A stretch of 10,521 nucleotides of DNA from Christensenella sp. UBA4636. GTDB taxonomy: Bacteria > Bacillota > Clostridia > Christensenellales > Borkfalkiaceae. The stretch's first letter is position 1. Every line of letters begins with the position of its first letter. Below, in pieces: positions 1-5,838 of this stretch. The notes under the pieces are model-generated. The model ran no database searches, was not told where the DNA came from, and saw only the letters and a program-made list of their open reading frames with translations. The stretch spans positions 1 through 10,521 of the forward strand of contig DHMS01000021.1 in the NCBI GenBank assembly GCA_002405915.1, given 5' to 3'. The position numbers and the translations under genes are program-made.

Positions 1-44
1 TTTAAACGTATGTTCGATAAAAAATTTCAACATTCACCAAAAAC
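1..44 (+). repeat. Left copy of an imperfect 44-bp inverted repeat
   Basis: Bases 1-44 match the reverse complement of the last 44 bases of the window (10478-10521) at 40 of 44 positions. The first 23 are identical and mismatches fall at 24, 28, 35 and 39. The identical part contains AAAC-GTAT-GTTC (4-15), one base short of the Gram-positive LexA core GAAC-N4-GTTC. Because the copies differ, this is not a simple assembly fold-back. A dispersed repeat at which the contig ended is the most economical reading. Confidence 0.8.
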
Positions 45-79
45 AATAACAACGTTTACACTTTCAACCTATTTTTCGG

Positions 80-121
80 CACAAAAACTAAAGCCGCGGC
101 ACATATTTGAGCCACGGCTTT
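80..121 (-). terminator. Intrinsic terminator of the 15-codon unit
   Basis: Read on the minus strand, an 11-bp stem (121-111 pairing with 100-90) encloses a 10-base loop and is followed by a T-rich tract (TTTAGTTTTTG). One stem pair is a G-U wobble when the RNA is made from the minus strand but a C-A mismatch on the plus strand, which supports minus-strand use. The stem overlaps the last bases of the small ORF's stop codon. Confidence 0.75.
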
Positions 122-168
122 CACTTTGTTATGATTACTTTTCTTCTTCTCTTTAAAATTCTTCGCAT
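121..168 (-). CDS. Putative 15-residue highly basic peptide
   Basis: I do not recognise this gene. The 16-codon ORF encodes MRRILKRRRKVIITK and ends in TGA. It has a strong ribosome binding site (GGGAGG, 181-176) 7 nt before the ATG, a good minus-strand promoter (197-225) about 30-60 bp upstream, and an intrinsic terminator immediately after the stop. The whole transcript would be only about 110 nt. Eight of 15 residues are Lys or Arg, followed by a short hydrophobic VII stretch. The core LKRRR also occurs in the L34 protein encoded in this window, probably by convergence of basic RNA-binding sequence. It could be a genuine micropeptide, a regulatory leader, or a small RNA whose ORF is incidental. 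The complete set of expression signals favours translation. Confidence 0.5.
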   Translation of the reverse strand: MRRILKRRRKVIITK

Positions 169-196
169 GAGTTTTCCTCCCTTTCTTTTTAACCAT

Positions 197-225
197 ATTA
201 TATCTTATACAAAAACAAAATTCAA
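197..225 (-). promoter_or_regulatory. Promoter of the 15-codon unit
   Basis: On the minus strand, TTGAAT (225-220) and a perfect TATAAT (202-197) are separated by 17 bp. Transcription would start about 20 nt before the ribosome binding site at 181-176. It diverges from the nitroreductase promoter at 265-293. Confidence 0.7.
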
Positions 226-264
226 CCGAATTTTTGTAAAATGTAAGTAAATTTTGCGTAAAGC

Positions 265-293
265 TTTACAAATTCGATTTTTTGATATATAAT
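265..293 (+). promoter_or_regulatory. Promoter of the nitroreductase gene, with overlapping palindrome
   Basis: TTTACA (265-270) and TATAAT (288-293) are separated by 17 bp, about 30 nt before the start codon. The -35 element lies inside a perfect 12-bp palindrome GTAAAGCTTTAC (258-269). It also forms the right arm of a wider inverted repeat, CGAATTTTTGTAAA (227-240) against TTTACAAATTCG (265-276), with a 2-base gap. This symmetry between two divergent promoters suggests an operator. The regulator is unknown. Confidence 0.7.
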
Positions 294-322
294 TTAGAAA
301 ACAAACTTTTAAGAGGCGAATC

Positions 323-847
323 ATGAACGAAACAATCAAAACACTTCTTTCTCGCCGTAGCGTGCGCGCATTTACGAGCGAAATGCCGAGCGAAAAAGAT
401 ATCAACGAAATTATTCAGGCGGGGCTTCGCGCTCCGTCGGCTAAAAACTGCCAAAGCCCGGTGATAATCGCCGTAACGAACAAAAAAATGCGCGACTGCA
501 TTTCCGTAGTTAATGCGTCTATCATGAACAAGGACGAAGGCTTCGACCCGTTTTACGGCGCGCCCGTAATATTGATGGTTATCGCCAAAGCTCTCCCCAA
601 CGCCGTGTACGACGGAACGGCTACGATGATCAATATGTTGAACGCAGCCGAAAGCTTAGGGCTTGCAACGTGCTGGATTCACCGCGCTAAGGAAGAAATG
701 GAACTTCCGTTCGGCAATGATTTGTTAGCCGAGCTTGGGCTTGACGGCGAATATATAGGCATAGGTCACGTCGCGTTAGGATATATGAAAGGCGAAAAGC
801 CCGAACCGCACGCAATACAAAACAACAGAGTTTTCTGGATAAAGTAA
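323..847 (+). CDS. Nitroreductase-family FMN oxidoreductase
   Basis: The 174-residue cytoplasmic flavoprotein belongs to the nitroreductase superfamily, which transfers electrons from NAD(P)H through FMN to nitro-aromatics, quinones or other acceptors. The physiological substrate cannot be read from sequence. Visible family marks are the N-terminal RRSVRAF (residues 11-17), whose arginines and serine contact the FMN phosphate, APSAKNCQ (37-44) in the second FMN-contact segment, and the C-terminal GYMKGEKP (153-160). At 174 residues it is at the short end of the family, consistent with a single-domain nitroreductase. The ATG has an AGAGG ribosome binding site 6 nt upstream (312-316). It is a single-gene unit with its own promoter and terminator (857-895). 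Confidence 0.9.
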   Translation: MNETIKTLLSRRSVRAFTSEMPSEKDINEIIQAGLRAPSAKNCQSPVIIAVTNKKMRDCISVVNASIMNKDEGFDPFYGAPVILMVIAKALPNAVYDGTATMINMLNAAESLGLATCWIHRAKEEMELPFGNDLLAELGLDGEYIGIGHVALGYMKGEKPEPHAIQNNRVFWIK

Positions 848-856
848 TAAAAAAAA

Positions 857-895
857 AGCAAAGCTTGCCATATTCGACGGGCTTTGCTCTTTTTA
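857..895 (+). terminator. Terminator after the nitroreductase gene
   Basis: AGCAAAGC (857-864) pairs with GCTTTGCT (881-888) across a 16-base loop, and CTTTTTT follows. It lies 10 bases after the stop codon. Confidence 0.8.
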
Positions 896-1169
896 TGGAC
901 TGCATTTTTTATCCCTAAATTTTTCGAAAAGCAAATCAAAAGACAGCCCGCGAGTGAATCGCAAACTGCCTAATGACAAAAATATATGATAAGGGGGAAA
1001 ATGATGAACATTTTTTATTCGTTTGAGTTCGGCGCACAACGCCTTCATCAAACTACTCCGATATAATACTACGACTTTTAAAATTTGTAAAGTATTTTTT
1101 CGACGATTTTCAACATTTTTCAAAAAAATTTTTTATTTTTCTCAAATCGAAACGATAGCGAGCTATTAT
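896..1169. other. Gene-poor intergenic stretch
   Basis: No convincing gene is visible between the nitroreductase terminator and the next promoter. The only item of note is a ribosome-binding-site-like GGGGG (993-997) before ATGATG (1001-1006), which opens a 20-codon reading frame ending at 1066. No promoter is recognisable upstream of it. The frame contains the imperfect hairpin sequence TTTGA...TCAAA at 1022-1052. The stretch 1080-1140 is very AT-rich. Confidence 0.5.
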
Positions 1170-1198
1170 TTGACATAACGAATAAAAAAAAGTATAAT
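1170..1198 (+). promoter_or_regulatory. Consensus promoter of the PfoR-like gene
   Basis: TTGACA (1170-1175) and TATAAT (1193-1198) are separated by exactly 17 bp, a full match to the sigma-70/sigma-A consensus. It lies about 50 bp upstream of the start codon. Confidence 0.85.
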
Positions 1199-1248
1199 CA
1201 AATCGCATACCGAATAAATAACTCACAAAACAACGAAAGGAAGTAAAA

Positions 1249-2415
1249 ATGAAAGACGAAATTAAGGTTAACGAACCCCCTACGCCCGAAAACGAGATAA
1301 AAGCGGGCGAAGAAACAAAAAAAGACAAACCTACCGCTTGGCAGACGGTGAAAGCAATTCTAAGATATATTTTCATCGACGGACTGGGCGGAATGGCGAC
1401 GGGGCTTTTCTGCACGCTCATTATCGGCACGATAATCTGCCAGATAGCTACCCTTATCGGAACGGACAACTTTTTCGGCAAACAACTCTATAACGTCGGC
1501 TCGTTCGCGAAAATTTTAATGGGCATAGGCATCGCGCTCGGAATGGCTTATAAACTCGGTAAAAAGCCTCTCGTGGCGATTTCCGCGGGCGTTGCCGGAA
1601 TGATAGGCGCGTACGCAAGCCAACTTTTAAAAGCAGATTCGACCGTCTTTGTCGGCTCGATAACAACTCTCGCTTCGGTGGGTGAACCGCTCGGCGCGTT
1701 CGTCGCGGCGTTCGTCGCTATGGAAGTAGGCTCCCTCGTAGTCGGCAAAACTAAGGTGGATATCATAGTAACGCCGCTTGCAACGATTATTTCGGGCGCG
1801 GTTGCGGGGCTTTTAGTCGGTCCGCCCATCTCGGCGTTCATGACTTTCTTAGGCGAAATAGTAAACGCTTCGGCGCAGCAACAACCTATTTTAATGGGCA
1901 TACTCGTTGCCGTTATAATGGGCGTTGCGTTAACGCTCCCGATATCGTCGGCGGCAATAGGCGTAACGCTGAAATTAAGCGGTATAGCGGGCGGCGCGGC
2001 AATGATAGGTTGCTGCTGTCAAATGGTCGGTTTTGCCGTTATGAGTTTTAAAGAAAACAAATGGGGCGGCTTGGCTGCGCAAGGCTTAGGCACTTCAATG
2101 CTACAAATGCCGAACCTCGTTAAACACCCCGTATGCTGGCTTCCGCCCGTTATAACGAGCGCGATTTTAGGTCCCGTCGGCGTTACGTTCGGCGTAATCT
2201 CTTCTCCCGTCGGTTCGGGTATGGGAACCGCGGGCTTGGTAGGTCCTATCGAAACGTACTTCCAAATGACGGAGGCAGGCACATCGCCCGTAATAACGCT
2301 CCTTTTAATAGCGTTGTTCTCCTTTATTCTCCCCGCGGCAATATGCTTAGGCATAAGCCTAATATTTAGAAAATTCAACCTCATAAAAGACGGCGACTTA
2401 AAACTCGACCTTTGA
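1249..2415 (+). CDS. PfoR-like PTS EIIC family membrane protein
   Basis: The 388-residue polytopic membrane protein resembles the PTS_EIIC_2 family, which includes the Clostridium perfringens regulator PfoR. Family-typical sequence begins at IFIDGLGGMATGLF (about residues 41-54) and continues through many glycine/alanine-rich hydrophobic segments. A conserved-looking C-terminal block reads GSGMGTAGLVGPIETY. No cytoplasmic EIIA or EIIB domain and no neighbouring PTS component is present, so phosphotransferase activity cannot be inferred. PfoR-type proteins are often annotated as regulators or orphan transporters. The first roughly 33 residues are charged, proline-containing and probably disordered. 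The ATG is chosen because AGGAAG (1238-1243) lies 5 nt upstream. Translation yields a monocistronic unit with a consensus promoter and a strong terminator. The substrate is unknown. Confidence 0.82.
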   Translation: MKDEIKVNEPPTPENEIKAGEETKKDKPTAWQTVKAILRYIFIDGLGGMATGLFCTLIIGTIICQIATLIGTDNFFGKQLYNVGSFAKILMGIGIALGMAYKLGKKPLVAISAGVAGMIGAYASQLLKADSTVFVGSITTLASVGEPLGAFVAAFVAMEVGSLVVGKTKVDIIVTPLATIISGAVAGLLVGPPISAFMTFLGEIVNASAQQQPILMGILVAVIMGVALTLPISSAAIGVTLKLSGIAGGAAMIGCCCQMVGFAVMSFKENKWGGLAAQGLGTSMLQMPNLVKHPVCWLPPVITSAILGPVGVTFGVISSPVGSGMGTAGLVGPIETYFQMTEAGTSPVITLLLIALFSFILPAAICLGISLIFRKFNLIKDGDLKLDL

Positions 2416-2421
2416 TAAAAC

Positions 2422-2480
2422 ATGATAAAAGGCTTTGCGTTGTAAAAAAAATAACGCAAAGCTTTTTTTGATTTTATCAT
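2422..2480. terminator. Strong, probably bidirectional terminator
   Basis: GCTTTGCGTT (2432-2441) pairs with AACGCAAAGC (2453-2462), followed by seven T on the plus strand. Outside this, ATGATAAAA (2422-2430) is complementary to TTTTATCAT (2472-2480), giving a nested second stem. It separates the converging PfoR-like gene and the minus-strand SLOG gene. The T tract is much better on the plus strand, so termination of minus-strand transcripts is less certain. Confidence 0.8.
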
Positions 2481-2484
2481 TAAC

Positions 2485-2560
2485 TCGCCGTAAGGCGAAC
2501 ATCGCTCGCAAGCGGCATCCCTTACCATAAAGCTACCACCACTAATCCGATTGCGGATTA
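2485..2560. repeat. Cluster of three small hairpins between convergent genes
   Basis: Three short perfect stems follow one another: TCGCC-GTAA-GGCGA (2485-2498), CGCT-CGCA-AGCG (2503-2514) and TAATCCG-ATTG-CGGATTA (2543-2560). Each has a four-base loop. No T tract follows any of them, so they are not ordinary terminators. The arrangement resembles REP/BIME-type or small non-autonomous intergenic elements, but copy number cannot be judged from one window. Confidence 0.45.
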
Positions 2561-2576
2561 CATCACTTTTAAAGGG

Positions 2577-3050
2577 CTACTTTATGTATTCTACTTCAAG
2601 CCCTTGTTCTACGGCGTATTTGACGGTCGAATATGTGCCGCCGCCTTTAATTCTCAAATACGCTATCAGCCGCGAACTGTTATCAACCATAAATGCGTTG
2701 CGCTTCTGCATGCAACCGCTTTGATATTTTTCGCCGAGCGTTATCACTTCGTCGGCTTCCTTTATCATTCTGTCGTACTCTTTTTTTTGTTTTTTATTAA
2801 AAAATTCCGACTGGTCCGAGCATGGCACGCAAGCTATTATCTTTATATCTTTGCTTAGTCTTACGCCCTCTAAAACGCGAAAACAAAGACTGTCAAAGCC
2901 TATCGCCATTCCTACGAGAAATGTGTCAAAATTATCGTTAATCGCCTTATAGACGGCTTTTTCGACTTCATCGACATTAAAATCCCCGGGTAAAATACGG
3001 TGTCCCGTAAAACAAACCGTTCTTAACTTATCTATTTTTATAGCGGACAT
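2577..3050 (-). CDS. SLOG-family (DUF1273/YpsA-like) protein
   Basis: The 157-residue soluble protein has the layout of SLOG-superfamily proteins of the DUF1273/YpsA type, a Rossmann-like fold thought to bind nucleotides or nucleotide-derived ligands. It shows FTGHR near the N-terminus (residues 14-18), a GMAIGFDSL loop (48-55), a strand plus conserved cysteine IIACVPC (71-77), and a late glycine-rich turn KGGGTYSTV (135-143). Its biochemical role is not established. Starting at 3122 would add 24 highly basic residues encoded inside rsmG. The internal ATG at 3050 is preferred because it begins just before the family-conserved region and has AAGGA about 11 nt upstream. It overlaps the end of rsmG by 13 bp, so the two are co-transcribed and probably translationally coupled. 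Confidence 0.8.
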   Translation of the reverse strand: MSAIKIDKLRTVCFTGHRILPGDFNVDEVEKAVYKAINDNFDTFLVGMAIGFDSLCFRVLEGVRLSKDIKIIACVPCSDQSEFFNKKQKKEYDRMIKEADEVITLGEKYQSGCMQKRNAFMVDNSSRLIAYLRIKGGGTYSTVKYAVEQGLEVEYIK

Positions 3051-3718
3051 TTTTTTTCTTTTCCTTGCCCGCGCGGATATTTTGCGGGGGTAATTTTTTC
3101 CTTTTTTATAACTATAACGCACCGCTCTCCGAAAGCGTTCGGGAGCGAATACTCTATCGTTTTTTCAACTTTTCCGCCGAGAATTTTTATTGCGTTATCG
3201 GCTTCTTTAAGCTCTTCCGCGTAATTACCGCCCTTGTAAGCCACGGCATACCCGCCGACTTTTATAAGCGGCATCAAGTACTCTAATAAACTCCTTAACG
3301 GCGCGACGGCGCGTGCGACCGCGTAATCGAAAGTTTCTCTAAAACGTCCTTTGCCGGCTTCCTCGGCTCTCGTATTTACTACGGTGAAACCTTCGAACTC
3401 AAGCATATCCTTTACTTCGTTTAAGAACGAGCATTTTTTTCCGGTAGCTTCAAGCAAGGTAAAGTCTAAATCGCGCCTTACTATTTTAAGCGGCACGCTC
3501 GGGAACCCTCCGCCCGAGCCTACTTCTATGATTTTTGCGTTTTCTTCGAACAAAAAAGAGGGGAAAACGCTGTCGTAAAAGTGCTTGGCGTAAACTTCTT
3601 CGCGCTCTAAAATGCTCGTCAAGTTAAACTGTTTGCCCCGCTCGGTCAACAAATTATAAAATTTTTCAAACTCGTCAAAGTGTTTTTCGACAAGCTTTTC
3701 CGTTTCAAAAATTTCCAT
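3038..3718 (-). CDS. rsmG: 16S rRNA m7G527 methyltransferase RsmG (GidB)
   Basis: RsmG uses S-adenosylmethionine to methylate N7 of G527 in 16S rRNA. Its loss gives low-level streptomycin resistance in several bacteria. The 226-residue protein shows the family's KHFYDS block (45-50), the SAM-binding motif I EVGSGGGFPSVPLKI (65-79), the acidic strand end TLLEATGKK, and a downstream AVARAVAPL motif. The ATG at 3718 is chosen rather than the in-frame ATG at 3736 because the latter lies between the -35 and -10 of the promoter and would not be transcribed. No Shine-Dalgarno sequence is visible; the inferred transcript begins at or next to the start codon. rsmG is commonly found near the origin with mnmE/mnmG and parAB, which are not seen here. 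Confidence 0.92.
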   Translation of the reverse strand: MEIFETEKLVEKHFDEFEKFYNLLTERGKQFNLTSILEREEVYAKHFYDSVFPSFLFEENAKIIEVGSGGGFPSVPLKIVRRDLDFTLLEATGKKCSFLNEVKDMLEFEGFTVVNTRAEEAGKGRFRETFDYAVARAVAPLRSLLEYLMPLIKVGGYAVAYKGGNYAEELKEADNAIKILGGKVEKTIEYSLPNAFGERCVIVIKKEKITPAKYPRGQGKEKKCPL

Positions 3719-3724
3719 AAGATT

Positions 3725-3753
3725 ATTGTACCACAAACTTTTTTTAATTACAA
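3725..3753 (-). promoter_or_regulatory. Promoter of rsmG and the SLOG gene
   Basis: On the minus strand, TTGTAA (3753-3748) and TACAAT (3730-3725) are separated by 17 bp. Six bases then precede the rsmG ATG at 3718, so a typical start site would coincide with the A of the start codon, implying a leaderless mRNA. Confidence 0.6.
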
Positions 3754-3759
3754 GGCTTT

Positions 3760-3935
3760 CGCTATCGATTTCCGACCAAACTAATCATAACAATCAAATC
3801 AAAAAAATAATCTTTTCTAAAATATAAGCGAGAAAACTTGCTTGCAAGAGTTTTCGAGCGCAGTATTTCAACGGAAACGGCTGTTATTTGCGTTTAACAA
3901 AGAACATATTGCGAATGCAATACAAAAATTTATTT
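3760..3935. other. Intergenic hairpins between divergent rsmG and regulator gene
   Basis: No gene is apparent. The stretch holds a hairpin with arms GAAAACT (3832-3838) and AGTTTTC (3849-3855), a small stem TATTGC-GAAT-GCAATA (3907-3922), and an AT-rich inverted repeat TACAAAAA (3921-3928) / TTTTTGTA (3933-3940). The last of these runs into the -35 of the regulator promoter and could be an autoregulatory operator. None of the stems is followed by a T tract. Confidence 0.45.
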
Positions 3936-3964
3936 TTGTAAGCCGTGTAATGTTATAATATAAT
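3936..3964 (+). promoter_or_regulatory. Promoter of the AlbA_2/Schlafen-type regulator
   Basis: TTGTAA (3936-3941) and TATAAT (3959-3964) are separated by 17 bp, about 57 bp before the chosen start at 4022. The -35 overlaps the right arm of the inverted repeat at 3921-3940. Confidence 0.6.
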
Positions 3965-4021
3965 TGAATTTTCGGCTAAAATATGGTAAAATATATAAAA
4001 AGCTATTCTAAAAGGGATAAA

Positions 4022-5398
4022 ATGATTTTTAAAGAAAACGAGAAAACCGAATTAAAAAGAGAGTTGAACGATTCGTTCGAAAAGGAAGTCTGCGCGTTTT
4101 TAAACACGCTCGGCGGGCAAATTTTAATAGGTATAGAGGACGACGGAGAAGTTTGCGGAGTTGAAAATGCGGACAAAACGGCTCTCATTATCACGGACAA
4201 AATAAAAAACAATATTTCGCCGTCGGCGATGGGGCTTTTCACGGTCGAAATAAAAAATTCCAGCGATAAAAATTACATTATCGTCACGGTGGCGAGCGGA
4301 CTTGAAAAGCCTTACTATATCAAAAGATACGGAATGACTCCGAACGGGTGTTTTATGAGAGTAGGCACGCAAGCTCCGCAAATGACGCAAAACATAATAG
4401 ACGGTCTGTTTTCGCGCCGCGTTCATAACACGCTCCATAACGTAGTTGCGCCTAACCAAGAACTTACTTTTTCGCAGTTGAAGATTTTTTACTAAGAAAA
4501 AGGTTTCGACGTTTCCGGCAGTCAATTTTTAAAAAATCTCGATTTGTTTACCGACGACGGCAAGTATAATTACGCGGCGTACCTTATGGCGGACAGTAAC
4601 GGAACTTCCATAAAAGTTGCACGTTTCAGCGGTACGGAAAAATTCGATATTTTGGAAAGAAACGAGTTAGGGCGGTGTTGTCTTTTAAAATCCGCGTTCA
4701 GCGTGTTGGAAAAGCTCAACGTTGCAAACAGCACGGTCGTGAGAGTGGGCGAAAAAGCGCAAAGAACGGAAATGCGGTTAGTCAACCCGCAAGCTCTGCG
4801 CGAAGCCGTTTTAAACGCAATCATACATAACGATTATATAGGCGGAGCGTATCCCGTTTTTGAAATTTACGACGACAGAATAGAAGTAATTTCTTCGGGC
4901 GGGCTTCCGCTCGGGCTTTCCGAAACGGAATTTTTCGAAGGCAGGTCTTTGCCGAGAAACAAAGAACTCATGAGAATTTTTTCCGATATGGATCTTTGCG
5001 AACAATTAGGCTCCGGTATGAGGAAAATATTAAGAACTTATCCAAAGACTATTTTCCATATTTCGGAACATTTTTTAGACGTAAAATTCATGTACGACGA
5101 AAAAGCACTGTCGATTTTAAACGATGAAAATACAACCGGCGGAATAAATGGCGGTGTAAATGGCGGTGTAAATGGCGGTGTAAATGGCGGTGTAAATGGC
5201 GGTGTAAATATTACCGATAAAGAAAATACTATTATTTCGTATTTAAGAAACAACAATACCGGCTCTGCTTCAGAAATTTCAGCAAATACAGGCATTCCTA
5301 AAAGAACGGTTGAAAGAACTTTAAAATCTTTAAAGGATAAGGGCTTAATCGAAAGAATAGGTTCCGATAAAACCGGCTTTTGGAAGGTTAACGACTGA
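4022..5398 (+). pseudogene. Schlafen/AlbA_2-domain transcriptional regulator interrupted by one stop codon
   Basis: Two same-frame halves (4022-4495 and 4496-5398) together encode the classic 'putative transcriptional regulator, RecG-like' family (COG2865). Order: N-terminal AlbA_2/Schlafen domain with FLNTLGGQILIGIEDDG; a GHKL-ATPase-like C-terminal region with ALREAVLNAIIHNDY and ISSGGLP, then RNKELMRIF and EQLGSGM; a Gly-Gly-Val-Asn repeat linker; and a C-terminal winged helix-turn-helix (ASEISANTGIPKRTVERTL). Codon 158 is TAA (4493-4495), preceded by FY and followed by EKGFDVSGSQFLKNL. Relatives usually have Glu here (YYEEKG), so one G-to-T change in GAA explains the stop. The rest of the frame looks intact, so the lesion is recent, a strain variant, or a sequence error. 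The ATG at 4022 follows AAAGGG by 5 nt. Confidence 0.82.
5138..5209 (+). repeat. Six-unit 12-bp in-frame minisatellite
   Basis: One variant unit GGCGGAATAAAT (5138-5149) is followed by five identical copies of GGCGGTGTAAAT (5150-5209), encoding Gly-Gly-Val-Asn repeats between the ATPase-like domain and the winged helix. Because the unit is four codons, gain or loss of copies keeps the frame and only changes linker length. Confidence 0.95.
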
Positions 5399-5838
5399 TT
5401 ACATGCGGGTTATCCACCGAAATACGGGTAACTAACAACATTATTAACCGAAGTTATCCACAATTGTTTATAAACATGTAGATAACCCGCTTAAATTCGA
5501 GCGGTTTTCAAAAAGTTTGTCCGTCTTAAGAAAAGTAACTTAAAAACATTTGCTTTTTCGCTATACTTTATATATAATATATTATTATATAGCTTATAGT
5601 AAAAAAGCGGAAAAATAAGAGCGGCAAAAAGTTATCCACCGTTATTTTTAGTTATCCACGGCTTTTCAAGAGTGTATCAACAGTTGTTTCAACATGAGTT
5701 TTGCAGAGTTTAGTTTTTAAAATTCAAAGTTTTATGCGGAATTTTAAACAAGCGAAACTTGTACTCACAAACTAACGTCACTCTACTACTGTTACTTATA
5801 AAAATTATAATAAAATAAATTCTATCAAGGTGCGCGAT
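5399..5838. other. oriC: Probable chromosomal replication origin (oriC)
   Basis: This 440-bp gene-free stretch next to dnaN contains a cluster of DnaA boxes (consensus TTATCCACA). They are TTATCCACC at 5410-5418, TTATCCACA (perfect) at 5454-5462, TTATCTACA on the minus strand at 5477-5485, TTATCCACC at 5632-5640 and TTATCCACG at 5652-5660. The boxes form two groups around an extremely AT-rich core (5561-5602), a candidate DNA-unwinding element. A 10-bp inverted repeat GCGGGTTATC (5405-5414) / GATAACCCGC (5481-5490) embeds the two outer boxes of the left group, and a 12-bp palindrome TGTTTATAAACA lies at 5465-5476. Genes mostly point away on both sides (rsmG and SLOG left, dnaN to jag right), as expected for leading-strand bias. 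dnaA is not adjacent. Confidence 0.85.
5550..5578 (+). promoter_or_regulatory. Possible promoter within oriC reading toward dnaN
   Basis: TTGCTT (5550-5555) and TATAAT (5573-5578) are separated by 17 bp within the AT-rich core. If used, it gives dnaN a leader of about 255 nt and places DnaA boxes at 5632-5660 downstream of the start, where bound DnaA could repress it. A second TATAAT (5806-5811) nearer to dnaN lacks a good -35. Confidence 0.4.

Noticed and set aside
1001..1066. 20-codon plus-strand frame after a GGGGG ribosome-binding-site-like run
   Set aside because: There is no recognisable promoter, and it has only a tandem ATG and a short unremarkable peptide. Not enough to call a gene.
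893..1123. 76-codon minus-strand frame
   Set aside because: No ribosome binding site before its ATG, no family resemblance, and it runs through the nitroreductase terminator tail.
2019..2528. 169-codon minus-strand frame opposite the PfoR-like gene
   Set aside because: It crosses the strong terminator, lies antisense to a conserved membrane protein gene, and matches no family.
3719..3736. Upstream ATG for rsmG adding MWYNNL
   Set aside because: The ATG lies between the promoter's -35 and -10, so it would not be in the transcript.
4544..5398. Separate gene starting at TTG 4544 after the stop in the regulator
   Set aside because: It is in the same frame as the upstream half, has no ribosome binding site, and begins in the middle of a conserved domain. 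It is the distal part of the interrupted gene.
5780..5792. TAGTAG on the minus strand as a DnaA-trio motif
   Set aside because: Only two trinucleotides, more than 100 bp from the nearest DnaA box and not adjacent to the AT-rich core.
5830..5838. GTG start for dnaN
   Set aside because: It overlaps the ribosome binding site that serves the ATG at 5839, and the ATG gives the family-typical N-terminus.
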